Shown in pieces: positions 1-7,862 of a DNA stretch of 64,000 nt (position 1 is its first letter; each line of letters begins with the position of its first letter). The position numbers and the translations under genes were made by a program. The notes beneath the pieces were generated by a model, which saw nothing but the letters and a program-made list of their open reading frames with translations, was not told the origin of the DNA and did not search any database. Source of the stretch: Sulfotelmatobacter sp963788225. Lineage in GTDB: Bacteria > Acidobacteriota > Terriglobia > Terriglobales > Acidobacteriaceae. The DNA is taken from NCBI GenBank assembly GCA_963788225.1, contig CAWBGI010000005.1:366968-430967 (forward strand), read 5' to 3'.

Positions 1-123
1 GAATGTGGACCCTTAACTGTAATTCATTTTTGCGCAGCAACCCCTCTCTACGGATTAAACCCGATTGCCTTCTTCATCTTCGCCAGCCAAACTCGCACTA
101 TTCTCGTGCCGGAATTCAACCCC

Positions 124-363
124 ATGGACCTCCAAAAGCCACCGGCACGGACCTTGCTGGGCAGCCTGATTTCTACCTTTTCCAGATCGCGTCGCCTGGA
201 AGACCGCATTCGCAGATTGTGCACTCAGGCGGTCGCCACCACTGATCTTTCCGAACTGTCCCAGATCCTCGAACAGCTTACAGCTGCCCTGCATGACCAC
301 ATCGAACGCCTGCGAAAGCTAGCTGCCAGTCGTCCGCTTCCTCCCGAGCGCCGACATTCATAA
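124..363 (+). CDS. Small helical hypothetical protein
   Basis: This encodes about 79 residues from the ATG at 124; an in-frame GTG at 106 would add six residues. The product is predicted mostly helical, with a basic N-terminal half (Arg-rich around residues 20-30) and a Leu-rich C-terminal helix. No signal peptide, membrane segment or catalytic motif is visible. It lies just upstream of a second small helical gene on the same strand, and together they look like the short soluble accessory proteins common in acidobacterial genomes (family impression, not a match I can prove). The function is unknown and the start has no strong ribosome binding site. Confidence 0.45.
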   Translation: MDLQKPPARTLLGSLISTFSRSRRLEDRIRRLCTQAVATTDLSELSQILEQLTAALHDHIERLRKLAASRPLPPERRHS

Positions 364-430
364 TTTTCGTCTTAGGGTTCGACGTCGAACATACCAATTC
401 CACTCGTTGCTGTAATACTGCCCCATTCGT

Positions 431-613
431 ATGAACCAGAACGATAGTGACCGCATCCACGAACTGTGTGCGCTTATCGCGGTGGAGCAGGACCGCCAGA
501 AGTTCCTCAGACTTGTCGAAGAACTAAATCGCATCTTGTCTGCCCAGGACCGGCGTCTTCAGAACATGAAGCCCGGAGACAAAGAGAAAGAGACGGATGG
601 ATCCTCTGTCTGA
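431..613 (+). CDS. Small helical hypothetical protein, acidobacterial type
   Basis: This is a 60-residue acidic/basic amphipathic protein starting MNQNDSDRIHELC, with a continuous helix-forming stretch over residues 8-40 (ALIAVEQDRQKFLRLVEEL) and a charged tail. Small proteins with this arrangement recur in Acidobacteria as conserved hypotheticals, as I recall the family. It has no transmembrane segment and no enzyme motif. It sits 67 bases after the preceding small gene, in the same direction, and may share its transcript. A role in protein-protein contact is possible, but nothing in the sequence shows it. Confidence 0.55.
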   Translation: MNQNDSDRIHELCALIAVEQDRQKFLRLVEELNRILSAQDRRLQNMKPGDKEKETDGSSV

Positions 614-803
614 CCTTTGACTCACGCTGCATGTTGGCATTAAAGGAGGTCAAACTGGACTGCCGCGCCGTTCGCGCACGGGCAGAGGTCGAAGATGTTC
701 GCTTTAGATTCTCCCCTGGCGATTACGGCAAAGTCCCTGAAATTACCGGCGAAACTGCAGTCTGCCTGAATCCAATGAGCGAGTTACTTCGCATCCAATC
801 GAT

Positions 804-1601
804 ATGGACACGAGCACGGTGGCGAAGGCAAACATAATCGCTAAAAGATCGGCGAGGCCCGCCAAACTACCTCCCCTGCACCCCGGCGCCCGCTCCGATG
901 CGGCGGGCAAGGCGGTGAACAACGTAATTCTCTTGTCCTTGCCGGACAAAGAGTACAACGTGCTGCGACCGTATTTGGAACCTGTCGATCTTCCCCAGTA
1001 CGAAATTCTTGAGGAGCCGGGAGAGAAGATTGATTTCACTTATTTTCCAAACGACGGCATGGTCTCGCTGGTCGCTCTGAGCCGCGATGGAAGAAGCGTC
1101 GAAGTCGGTATAGTCGGCAAGGAAGGGATGGTAGGAATGTCCGTAATCGCAGGCCTGCGACGCGGCACCTTCCGGGCAATTATGCAAATGGCCGGAAGCG
1201 GGATCCGCGTAAAGTCAGATGTTTTTCAGGATGTCCTGATGTGCGCTCCCACCCTCCGCGCCGAACTCGGCCGCTTTGCCCTGATGCACGGAATGCAGGT
1301 CGCCCAGCTGGCTGCCTGCAACCGGCTGCATGAGATTGAGCAGCGCCTCTCCCGCTGGCTGCTGATGTGCCAGGACCGCATGGATTCTTCGCTGCTCCCC
1401 CTGACGCACGACTTTTTGGCGCAGATGCTTGGCACCGGACGCCCCAGCGTTACCTTGGCCGCGGGAATCCTCGAAGGCGCCGGGCTGATTGAGAATCTGC
1501 GCGGCACGGTGAAGATATTGAACCGCAAGAGCCTCGAAGAAACCGCTTGCGAGTGCTATGGGGTGATCCAGCACTTCAACGGCGGCTTGGGGCTGAAATA
1601 A
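804..1601 (+). CDS. Crp/Fnr-family transcriptional regulator
   Basis: The protein has 265 residues. After a basic, Pro-rich N-terminal tail of about 38 residues come a cyclic-nucleotide-binding-type beta-roll (about 40-150), a long dimerisation helix (about 155-190) and a Crp-type winged helix-turn-helix (about 195-245). The recognition helix reads TGRPSVTLAAGIL. That is unlike the Arg-Glu-...-Arg helix of E. coli CRP, so it need not read TGTGA half-sites. No Fnr-like N-terminal cysteine cluster is present. Acidobacteria carry many paralogues of this type. The ATG at 804 is the first in-frame start and has a weak ribosome site, so the basic tail may be partly untranslated. Ligand and targets are unknown. 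Confidence 0.85.
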   Translation: MDTSTVAKANIIAKRSARPAKLPPLHPGARSDAAGKAVNNVILLSLPDKEYNVLRPYLEPVDLPQYEILEEPGEKIDFTYFPNDGMVSLVALSRDGRSVEVGIVGKEGMVGMSVIAGLRRGTFRAIMQMAGSGIRVKSDVFQDVLMCAPTLRAELGRFALMHGMQVAQLAACNRLHEIEQRLSRWLLMCQDRMDSSLLPLTHDFLAQMLGTGRPSVTLAAGILEGAGLIENLRGTVKILNRKSLEETACECYGVIQHFNGGLGLK

Positions 1602-1982
1602 TCGTAAGCCGGCTGTGCGGACGGAAGTCGATGGCGAGAACAGCGAACATGAAAGAGCCGGAGTTGGTAATCAAACTCGCGCCTAGTGTGTCACATAAGC
1701 GCTGCTGGTCTCCCACCGTATAAAATTTCCATTCCCTATGTGGCGTTTGCGTTACCGGGACACCACTTAGTTACGGGTCTAGCCCCAGACCCGGGTCGCA
1801 AGTGCTTGAAAACGGATATACTTATCTCGGTGGTTTCCTGTATGGCAAACTGGCACTCGCCGTGCAAAAGTAGCCAACGGGACTTGTAAGCAGTCAGCAT
1901 CTCCCAGGGACTGCAACATTAAGGAATTACGCGCGCGGGCAACCGGGCGCGCTGAGACAAGACAGTTTAAGGAGCCTCTCCT
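1602..1982. other. Intergenic region without a supported gene
   Basis: These 381 bases separate the Crp/Fnr gene from the Pal-like lipoprotein gene. The short open frames inside have no plausible composition. A GC-rich hairpin-forming stretch lies near 1930-1955. A good Shine-Dalgarno (AAGGAG) ends about ten bases before the lipoprotein ATG. The region presumably holds that gene's promoter, but I see no convincing -35/-10 pair. Confidence 0.5.
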
Positions 1983-2726
1983 ATGACCCGCACTTCGTTA
2001 ACTATTTTCCTAGCGTTCGGCATGGCAGCCACCGTGGGCTGCACCAGCAAGAACTACGTCAAGCAACAGACCACCCCCCTGATCAATAAGACCAACGAAC
2101 TGGACGACATGACGGCGAAGAACAGCAAGGACATCAAGGACGTGGATGCCCGCGCCCAAGCCGGCATCCAGGCGGTCAATGCCAAGACTTCAGAGGTGGA
2201 ACAGAAGGCGCAAGCGGCAAACCAGTCCGCAACGTCGGCGCAGCAGATGGCGGACGCGGCCAACAATCGCGTAGGCATTCTTACCAATACCGTCGCCAAC
2301 CTGGACAACTATCGTCCGGTGGCCGAGACGTCGGTGAAGTTCGGCTTTAACAAAGACAATCTGACGTCCCAAGCCAAAGAGGCGCTTGACCAGTTGGCAG
2401 GCGCGATTGCCGGCACGAAGGGTTATATCATTGCGCTTGAAGGCGGCACGGATTCGGTGGGTTCGTCCGAATACAACTACGATCTGAGCCAGCGGCGCGC
2501 TGACTCGGTGATCCAGTATCTGGCTTCGAAATACAACGTGCCCGCGCACAAGATTTACGTGATCGGCCTGGGCAAAGACAAGCCGGTGGAGTCGAACAAG
2601 ACGAGCCAGGGACGCGCTGACAACCGCCGCGTGGATGTTCGCCTGATGACCAACAGCGTGGGCGACATGAACCAGCCCGCGGGATCGCCCACGACGACCG
2701 GGCAGAATAATCCATCGTCGATGTAG
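1983..2726 (+). CDS. OmpA/Pal-like peptidoglycan-binding lipoprotein
   Basis: The protein has 247 residues. A signal peptide ends in a lipobox-like TVGC, so Cys20 is the predicted lipidated residue and the protein should sit in the outer or inner membrane facing the periplasm. Residues about 25-105 form an Ala-rich coiled coil resembling Lpp-type spacers. Residues about 112-225 are an OmpA C-terminal domain with the typical NYDLSQRRADSVIQYL and GRADNRRVDVRL segments that bind diaminopimelate in peptidoglycan. The tail is low-complexity Pro/Thr/Gly/Asn. AAGGAG precedes the ATG and a strong terminator follows, so it is probably transcribed alone. It likely tethers the outer membrane to the cell wall. 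Confidence 0.88.
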   Translation: MTRTSLTIFLAFGMAATVGCTSKNYVKQQTTPLINKTNELDDMTAKNSKDIKDVDARAQAGIQAVNAKTSEVEQKAQAANQSATSAQQMADAANNRVGILTNTVANLDNYRPVAETSVKFGFNKDNLTSQAKEALDQLAGAIAGTKGYIIALEGGTDSVGSSEYNYDLSQRRADSVIQYLASKYNVPAHKIYVIGLGKDKPVESNKTSQGRADNRRVDVRLMTNSVGDMNQPAGSPTTTGQNNPSSM

Positions 2727-2773
2727 TCGAAGAAGAGTTTTTTTTTGCCTCCTCCCCGGAGGACTTCGCCAAG

Positions 2774-2815
2774 CAGGCCGCTCAATGCCTCCCCCTGAGC
2801 GGCCTGTATTTTTTT
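2774..2815 (+). terminator. Rho-independent terminator after the Pal-like gene
   Basis: A perfect 11-base stem (CAGGCCGCTCA at 2774-2784 pairing with TGAGCGGCCTG at 2796-2806) is followed at once by a T-rich run, TATTTTTTT. It lies 47 bases after the stop codon of the OmpA/Pal-like gene. Confidence 0.9.
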
Positions 2816-2817
2816 GG

Positions 2818-2926
2818 TAGCGCCGCCGTCTCGGCGGCCCCAAGGCGAGGCCGATGGTGCAACTCAGCCCGCAGCGCCGAGGGCGGGACGCCCTCGGGAC
2901 AGCCGGCAGGGTGCTGGCGCTACCGA
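2818..2926. repeat. REP-like GC-rich palindromic repeat cluster
   Basis: The stretch starts TAGCGCCGCCGTCTCGGCGGC and contains GGGCGGGACGCCCTC and GGTGCTGGCGCTACC. The same building blocks (TAGCGCCGCCGTC...GGCGGC, GGCGGGACGCC, GGCGCTAC) recur at 22700-22824. It is a dispersed extragenic palindrome family, not a gene. Confidence 0.75.
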
Positions 2927-2946
2927 GAAAACTGTAAAATAGGCGT

Positions 2947-3678
2947 ATGCGACGCTGGTTGTGGTTGGGATTGTTGCTGGGGCTGAGCGCTGGAGTGTGG
3001 GCACAGCAGAAGCCGGCGCCCGCTTCTCCGTCGGCGCCTGCTGCGCCACCTGCGCCGCCTTCGCCTTCCTCTGACAAGGATCCTTCTGGTTTGAGTCGCG
3101 ACACTACTTTTCCTGAAGACGATCCTGCGCCGAAATCGCCCTCAGCGAATGATGCCGGTAAGAACGATGCAGCGAAGAATCGCACTTCGAGCCTGGAGCC
3201 GCCGCGTTCGGATCGCGTGCGCGTCAATGATCTGGATCCCGGCGTGGGGGAAAGTTCCAGCAAAGATACCCAGCTGGATTTGAGCCCTCCGGCGAACGAT
3301 GCCAAGGTTCACCCGAAGAGTTCGGCAGCCGTAGCTGCGGCGGAGGCGGCAGCTTTGAGCCCCGGCGGAATCACCGAATTGCAGAGCTGGGATCCGCACA
3401 AGGCAGCGAAGAGTGTGGAGGTGGGTGACTTCTATTTCAAGCGCAAAAATTATCGCGCCGCCGAGGACCGTTATCGCGAAGCATTGCGCTACAAAGACAA
3501 CGATGCCGTCGCGACGATCCGGCTGGCGGTGTGCCTGGAAAAGCTGGGAATTCTGGACGATGCTCTCTTGGAATACGAGAGCTATTTGAAGATTCTGCCG
3601 CACGGGCCGCAGGCGACGGAAGCGCAGAAAGCGATTAACCGCTTGAAAGCGGCGACAGGAGCGAATCAGCCGCGATAG
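2947..3678 (+). CDS. Exported tetratricopeptide-repeat protein
   Basis: The protein has 243 residues. A signal peptide (MRRWLWLGLLLGLSAGVWA, cleavage near residue 19) leads into a long Pro/Ala/Ser/Asp-rich disordered linker (about 20-140). The C-terminal part (about 150-240) has two to three TPR helices, including KSVEVGDFYFKRKNYRAAE and AVCLEKLGILDDALLEYES. This is the YbgF/BamD-like arrangement of an exported scaffold protein. The TAAAAT box at 2935-2940, a few bases before the ATG, and the lack of a Shine-Dalgarno hint at a very short or absent leader. A hairpin region separates it from the convergent TetR gene. The partner is unknown. Confidence 0.8.
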   Translation: MRRWLWLGLLLGLSAGVWAQQKPAPASPSAPAAPPAPPSPSSDKDPSGLSRDTTFPEDDPAPKSPSANDAGKNDAAKNRTSSLEPPRSDRVRVNDLDPGVGESSSKDTQLDLSPPANDAKVHPKSSAAVAAAEAAALSPGGITELQSWDPHKAAKSVEVGDFYFKRKNYRAAEDRYREALRYKDNDAVATIRLAVCLEKLGILDDALLEYESYLKILPHGPQATEAQKAINRLKAATGANQPR

Positions 3679-3680
3679 AA

Positions 3681-3750
3681 GGTCTCAGTTGTCAGGTCTC
3701 AGGTCTTAGGCAAAATCCTAAGACCCAACGTCTTAAGACCCGAGACCTTT
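3681..3750. repeat. Stuttering inverted repeat (GGTCTCAGG/CCTAAGACC type)
   Basis: GGTCTTAGG at 3702-3710 pairs perfectly with CCTAAGACC at 3717-3725 across a 6-base loop. It is extended outward by tandem variants GGTCTCAG...GGTCTC on the left and CTTAAGACCCGAGACC on the right, followed by TTTCTTTT. It lies between convergent genes and could serve as a bidirectional terminator. It belongs to an architectural family seen at several other sites in this window. Confidence 0.75.
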
Positions 3751-4422
3751 CTTTTGCCCCTCCTTTGCCCCACGCTTCGGGGCGATGCCGCGGTCGCCGT
3801 TGCTTACCTTGCTTCCGGCCGCTTCTCCCAGAATCAGGCCGGCAGGCCACTTCGGACCGGAATAGGTTTTGCCCTTGGAGCGAGCGGCTGCGGCAATGAC
3901 GGCTTCAACCGCATCCAGACAGGAGTGAATCATTTGTGTGCGCAGTGGGCCGGCAACGCCTCCACGAATCATCAGCAATGCGGTGCCATGCATTAAAGAC
4001 CAGACGGAGAGCATGAGGCGGGTGCGCTGGCGAGGTGTTCCGCCGAGTCGCTCGGTCAGCCGCTGCCGCATGAGATTGAACGAGGGCCAGGGTTCGTGCA
4101 GTGATGGAGGCTGAGCGAATCCATCGAAGAGCATCTCGTAGGCGTGGGGATGCTCGAGGGCAAATTCGAGATAGCGTTCGCAGGCTTGCGTGATGGTTCG
4201 GGTGGGGCTGAGGGCGGCAAAGAGTTCGATGCGAGTCTGTATGCGGACCGCGCGGAGAATATCTTTGCGGTCGTGATAGCGCTCGTAGAGAGTGGGAGTG
4301 GTAGTGCCGGCCGCGCGGGCCACGCCGCGCATGGTGAGGGCTTCTTCGCCGCCCCGGGACCACAGCCGGCAGGCGGCGTCAAGAATCCGCTGTTCGAGTT
4401 CAGGGTCTGGTTGTCTGGGCAA
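3733..4422 (-). CDS. TetR-family transcriptional regulator
   Basis: The protein has 229 residues. An N-terminal TetR helix-turn-helix covers about residues 8-55 (MRGVARAAGTTTPTLYERYH), followed by a helical ligand-binding domain with a WHG-type C-terminal signature (SVWSLMHGTALLMIRGG) and a basic, low-complexity tail. The start is TTG at 4422, supported by GGAGG seven bases upstream; no ATG lies near. The gene is convergent with the TPR gene. The adjacent upstream sequence is AT-rich around 4470-4510, a likely promoter. No neighbouring target gene is obvious, so ligand and regulon are unknown. Confidence 0.85.
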   Translation of the reverse strand: MPRQPDPELEQRILDAACRLWSRGGEEALTMRGVARAAGTTTPTLYERYHDRKDILRAVRIQTRIELFAALSPTRTITQACERYLEFALEHPHAYEMLFDGFAQPPSLHEPWPSFNLMRQRLTERLGGTPRQRTRLMLSVWSLMHGTALLMIRGGVAGPLRTQMIHSCLDAVEAVIAAAARSKGKTYSGPKWPAGLILGEAAGSKVSNGDRGIAPKRGAKEGQKKGLGS

Positions 4423-4535
4423 TGGCCCGCCTCCGTAGCCGCTCGGTTACTACTGCGCTTGAATAATTTTGACTATGTAAAACTAACATCGTATAATTTA
4501 TTCACACTAGCAACAGCGTTAATCCGCAGGCAGTG

Positions 4536-4597
4536 GCCTGCCGGAGCCTGAAGGTCATCGGTTTACAGCCTTCCCCATCCAAGCGGCTCCGGCAGGC
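4536..4597. repeat. Inverted repeat with 36-base spacer
   Basis: GCCTGCCGGAGCC (4536-4548) is the exact reverse complement of GGCTCCGGCAGGC (4585-4597). It lies in the intergenic space upstream of the divergent TetR gene. It may be a structural repeat or a weak terminator, and no T-run follows. Confidence 0.6.
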
Positions 4598-4633
4598 GCC
4601 CGCCGACGATCCATTCGAATTGAGGGATTGTAG

Positions 4634-4882
4634 ATGTTAAACGATGAATGCTTTCGGCAGGCGGGAGTCGCCCGCCTCATTTCCGACCTTCGCGCCGCGA
4701 AAGTAGAACTGTTGAGCGCGCAGTGTGCCGCCGACCGTCTCCGTCTGCAGTACTCGGTTGCAGATATTGTTTCTTTTGGAGAACCGCAGACGCTGAAAGG
4801 CGCCATCGCCTCTGCCAGCGCACTGTGCCGCTTCTTTGCCTCTCTCGAACAGCAAATGAGGCAGGCACAGCAGCGCGAATAA
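4634..4882 (+). CDS. Possible small helical protein
   Basis: An 82-residue open frame encodes an Ala/Leu/Arg-rich, predicted all-helical product with a short hydrophobic stretch (IASASALCRFFASL) and a polar Gln-rich tail. Frames on the opposite strand are similarly long, so coding is uncertain. I prefer this strand because the product has helical periodicity and fills the gap between two convergent spaces. The Shine-Dalgarno before the ATG is poor. No function can be assigned. Confidence 0.35.
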   Translation: MLNDECFRQAGVARLISDLRAAKVELLSAQCAADRLRLQYSVADIVSFGEPQTLKGAIASASALCRFFASLEQQMRQAQQRE

Positions 4883-4940
4883 AATCCCATCGTTCTTTTC
4901 TTTCCTGGCGTAACAATCCCGGCAACGAGCGAGACCAATC

Positions 4941-5582
4941 CTATTTCTCCACCCGGATAAATGCACCGGTCGAGGCATTGATCACAACGGTCAACCTGGC
5001 AGTTTCCCGGGAAGTGCCATAGATGACGTGCCAGATCAGTTCGTTCGTGTTGTGGTTCCAGTCGCAGACGTAAAAGACAAGAGTGGTTGGATCTTTTTCC
5101 AGCAGCTTGTCGCCGCCGTGTTTCTGCGCCTCTTCAAAAGCCTGGTCGGAGTCCACCTTGAGAAAGGCCGGGTCAAAAACCTGAGTGGACGCGTTGTTTG
5201 GATTGTAGGCGTCTTCATTGCCCGGAGAAACGCCGCGCGAGGGAGCGTCAGGGGCGTTGCTGCCGGACCAGAAATAAGGCTTCACGCCGCGCTGTATCGC
5301 AGAGGCGAAGCTGGCGCGCCAAATCGCCGATTTGCCATCCCGGCCATTGCCGTCAACGGAGGGGATCGACTCGATGCGGAAGGGCTTCACGTCCGCCGCA
5401 TAATTGCGGGCGGCGATAAAGACCTTCTGGAAGGCGGCGCGTCCGGTAAGCAGCTCGGGGGGCTTGGGCTCCGGCTTGGCCTGGATGGGCTTGGGGGCGT
5501 TAGACTCGCAGCCCACAAGCAGCGCGAGCAGCACGAGGTTGGCGGCGACCATCGTCCGTGGCACAAAGTCCCACACTTTCAT
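4941..5582 (-). CDS. Hypothetical lipoprotein
   Basis: The protein has 213 residues. A signal peptide ends with the lipobox LLVGC (Cys25), so it is predicted to be lipid-anchored. A short Pro/Lys-rich linker (about 29-43) leads to a soluble domain of about 165 residues. The C-terminal third (LVFYVCDWNHNTNELIWHVIYG...LTVVINASTGAFIRVEK) has the beta-rich look of PepSY-like domains, including a final strand ending in a residue pair typical of such repeats, but I cannot confirm the family. GGAAGG lies seven bases before the ATG. The function is unknown. It sits alone between unrelated genes. Confidence 0.7.
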   Translation of the reverse strand: MKVWDFVPRTMVAANLVLLALLVGCESNAPKPIQAKPEPKPPELLTGRAAFQKVFIAARNYAADVKPFRIESIPSVDGNGRDGKSAIWRASFASAIQRGVKPYFWSGSNAPDAPSRGVSPGNEDAYNPNNASTQVFDPAFLKVDSDQAFEEAQKHGGDKLLEKDPTTLVFYVCDWNHNTNELIWHVIYGTSRETARLTVVINASTGAFIRVEK

Positions 5583-5665
5583 GGCGACCTTCCTGCTATA
5601 ACTGGGATGAATTAATAGACGCGCAACATTCTACCTGAAGCGCGTGGAAATGCGAGAGTCGTGCC

Positions 5666-6178
5666 ATGGATTCGCGTCTGGAGAAGTTGAAGGAGGCTCT
5701 GGAGTCGGTGGTGGAAGGCATGTCGAGCGAGCAGTTGAGCTGGCATCCGCCGGGGAAGTGGTGTGCGGCAGAACTGCTGGAACATCTGTATTTGAGCTAC
5801 ACCGGAACGATCAACGGATTCGAGAAAGTGGTGCAAGCCGGCAAGCCGCTAGCCACGCGGCCTACCATGAAGCATCGCGTGCAGACTTTCGTAGTGGTGG
5901 GATTGGGTTACATGCCCCCGGGACGCAAAGCGCCTGATGTGGCGCGGCCGCGAGGTGTGCCGGTGGAGAAGGTGCGAAGCGAGATTGGAACCAAGATGGT
6001 GGTGATGGATGCCGTTATTGCGCAGTGTGAAGCGCGCTTCGGAGGCCGCGCGAATGTGCTCGACCATCCGATTCTGGGTCCGTTGAGCGCACCGCAGTGG
6101 AGAAAGCTTCACGTGGTGCATGGGCGGCATCACCTGAAGCAGCTTCTGCGGTTGCGGGAACGTAACCTCAGGGGCTGA
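5666..6178 (+). CDS. DinB-superfamily protein
   Basis: The 170-residue product resembles DUF1569/DinB-type four-helix bundles. An early helix carries the W-H-P-P-GKW motif (residues 26-33), a second helix holds the ELLEHLYLSY region with a conserved His, and the C-terminal helix has HxxxH-like histidines (HVVHGRHHLKQLL) that usually complete a divalent metal site. Many relatives are metal-dependent thiol transferases or have no known activity. A hydrolase or transferase role is plausible but unproven. It is followed by REP-type sequence and a convergent gene, so it is probably monocistronic. Confidence 0.7.
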   Translation: MDSRLEKLKEALESVVEGMSSEQLSWHPPGKWCAAELLEHLYLSYTGTINGFEKVVQAGKPLATRPTMKHRVQTFVVVGLGYMPPGRKAPDVARPRGVPVEKVRSEIGTKMVVMDAVIAQCEARFGGRANVLDHPILGPLSAPQWRKLHVVHGRHHLKQLLRLRERNLRG

Positions 6179-6240
6179 AGCCCAATTCAAATCCCCCCTT
6201 AGTGCAGGCCGGAAGGCCCGCTCGGGCTGCGCCACCCGCT
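6171..6240. repeat. REP-type repeat (GGGGCTGAAGCCC family)
   Basis: GGGGCTGAAGCCC at 6171-6183, followed by GCAGGCCGGAAGGCCCGC, forms two small palindromes between convergent genes. The first palindrome recurs at 57302-57314 with a similar neighbour. Confidence 0.6.
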
Positions 6241-6244
6241 TGTC

Positions 6245-6862
6245 CTAGTCGATCATGGCGGCGGGGACGCCAGCCTTGCGGGCATCTTCCTTCATATCAT
6301 CGAGCTTCTGTTTAGCGTCTTCGACCGCTTTCGCCTTGTCGGCGATTTTTTGCTTATATTCCGCTTCCTGCTTGTCCCACTGAGTCTCGTTGCGCATGCG
6401 GTTGCCCACGTCGGCATACATGGCGGCGGCGCGGAGTTGGTACTCACGCGTAAGCACGTCGAGTTCGCGGCCTGCGAGGTCAATCGCGTCTTTCTGTGCG
6501 GTCAGCTTGTCCTGCCAGCCTTTCCACGCAGCTTTCTTCTTGGCCTGCTCGTCATCGGCGGGCTTGGCCGAAGAATCTTTGTCTTTGCTGTCCGCAGACT
6601 TCTGGCTGGCGTCAGCCGCAGGGGCGGCAGTCGCCGGAGTCTGGCCTACGATGGAAATCTTGTCGTCCACCGGGAGGTTGTCATTGTCAAAGACTTTGGG
6701 CTTGGCTTTGGTGGCCGGATCCTTGCGGACCTTGCGCGCGTAATCGCCGAGGGAGGATTGCTCCGGCGACGATGTTGTGCTCTGTGCGGTGGCCAAAGAA
6801 CTCAGCAAAAGTGTGGACAGCGCGAGTACAAATCCCAACCCGATATATTTGATGTGCTTCAT
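6245..6862 (-). CDS. Exported coiled-coil protein, conserved hypothetical
   Basis: The start is taken at the ATG at 6862 (MKHIKYIGLG), preceded by AGGGTGA; a longer frame exists but lacks a ribosome site. The product has about 205 residues: a signal peptide cleaved near ATAQ, then a motif SLGDYARKVRKD typical, as I recall, of acidobacterial exported hypotheticals, then an Ala/Asp/Lys-rich linker. From about residue 110 to the end comes a long charged coiled coil (KKKAAWKGWQDKL...YKQKIADKAKAVEDAKQKL). It is a probable periplasmic structural protein. No partner genes are adjacent. Confidence 0.75.
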   Translation of the reverse strand: MKHIKYIGLGFVLALSTLLLSSLATAQSTTSSPEQSSLGDYARKVRKDPATKAKPKVFDNDNLPVDDKISIVGQTPATAAPAADASQKSADSKDKDSSAKPADDEQAKKKAAWKGWQDKLTAQKDAIDLAGRELDVLTREYQLRAAAMYADVGNRMRNETQWDKQEAEYKQKIADKAKAVEDAKQKLDDMKEDARKAGVPAAMID

Positions 6863-6937
6863 AGTTTCACCCTTGAATTGCATTTGCCTTGCTGCTCCGT
6901 CTTCAACCTCAGTTCGTTACCGAGTTCTTTTCGACGT

Positions 6938-7862
6938 TCAAATCTTGGTGCCGGCGGCGCCGGCACGAGTTTTCGTGTCCGCAGCGGTGCTCTTCGTTGC
7001 CAGAAATCCTCCAATGTGGCGGTCGAGGCGAGCTGCCTCATTCGCGATATCAGCGGCCAACTCGGGAGCCAGTTCCGGATCACGACTCCGCGCCAACTGC
7101 TGGGCATATCCGGAAATGGTGGCCAGAGAGGTGCGGAAGCTCCAGCGCCATCTCGGCGGAAATCTCGCCATGCAACTGCTGCTGCTGGCGGATGCGCTCA
7201 AATTCGCTGCGGTCGCTGATCAGGCAGGCGGCGCCGAGCAGGCTGCCATCCACCGCTGGAACGGGCGAAATGGTGACTGCGATGCGACGTTTCTGGCCCG
7301 CGGGAGTGATGTGATCGGCCTCAAGTTGACGGCACTTGCTGCCCTCGCGCAGCACGGCGTCGACTTCTTCGGCGAGCCGTCCGGGCATATCGCCCAGCTC
7401 ATCGGCATAGACTTCAGGGGAAGCATCAGGCGAGCAAACCGCGGCGCTGCGAAAAATGTCGTCGGCGCTCATACCCGAAGGCGAACTGAAACCGAGGATC
7501 TCCTTGGCGGCGGGATTGGCCTGCTTCACCAAGCCATTGAGGCCAAAGACCAGAACGCCGGACGAAAGATTGGAGAGCACGGCCTGACTGAAATTTTCGG
7601 TGGTGCGGGCGCGGCGTTGCTCGGCCAGAGTCTGCACTTGGAGTTCGTGCTTCTGCTGCTTGAGTTGCTGGATGACGGTGTTGTAAAGATGCAGGGGCAA
7701 AGCCTCGAGCTTGGGCGCGTCCCCCGAGTCGAGATCGGCTTCGGCGGCGATCTTCTTCCGCAAGCTGCGCATGAGCCAAATGGCAAAAATAAAGCCGCTT
7801 CCTGCCGCGAACAGGACCAGGACAGCGCGCAAGACCATTGGATTGGCAAGCAGCTTTACCAC
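6938..7862 (-). pseudogene. PAS-domain sensor-like gene with an apparent one-base frameshift
   Basis: Translation from the GTG at 7862 (GGGAGG lies a few bases upstream) gives one membrane helix (LRAVLVLFAAGSGFIFAIWL), a coiled coil, and a PAS domain (about VLSNLSSGVLVFGLNGLVKQ onward). The frame then leaves the homology near 7138 and stops at 7080. The other frame continues sensibly as RTSLATISGYAQQLARSRD to a stop at 6938. Removing one T near 7137-7140 would read E-L-R-T-S-L, the usual form of a dimerisation helix. The phosphoacceptor His normally found just before this helix is absent and there is no ATPase domain, so even the repaired protein is not a complete kinase. The start overlaps the end of the prepilin peptidase gene. 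It is either a sequencing error or a true lesion. Confidence 0.7.

Noticed and set aside
466..837. 123-codon frame between the small helical gene and the Crp/Fnr gene
   Set aside because: It overlaps the small gene 431-613 and runs into the regulator; its composition is not protein-like.
2190..3305. A 371-codon minus-strand frame over the Pal and TPR genes
   Set aside because: Its Arg/Ala/Gly-rich product lacks any domain, and the plus-strand genes have signal peptides and OmpA/TPR motifs.
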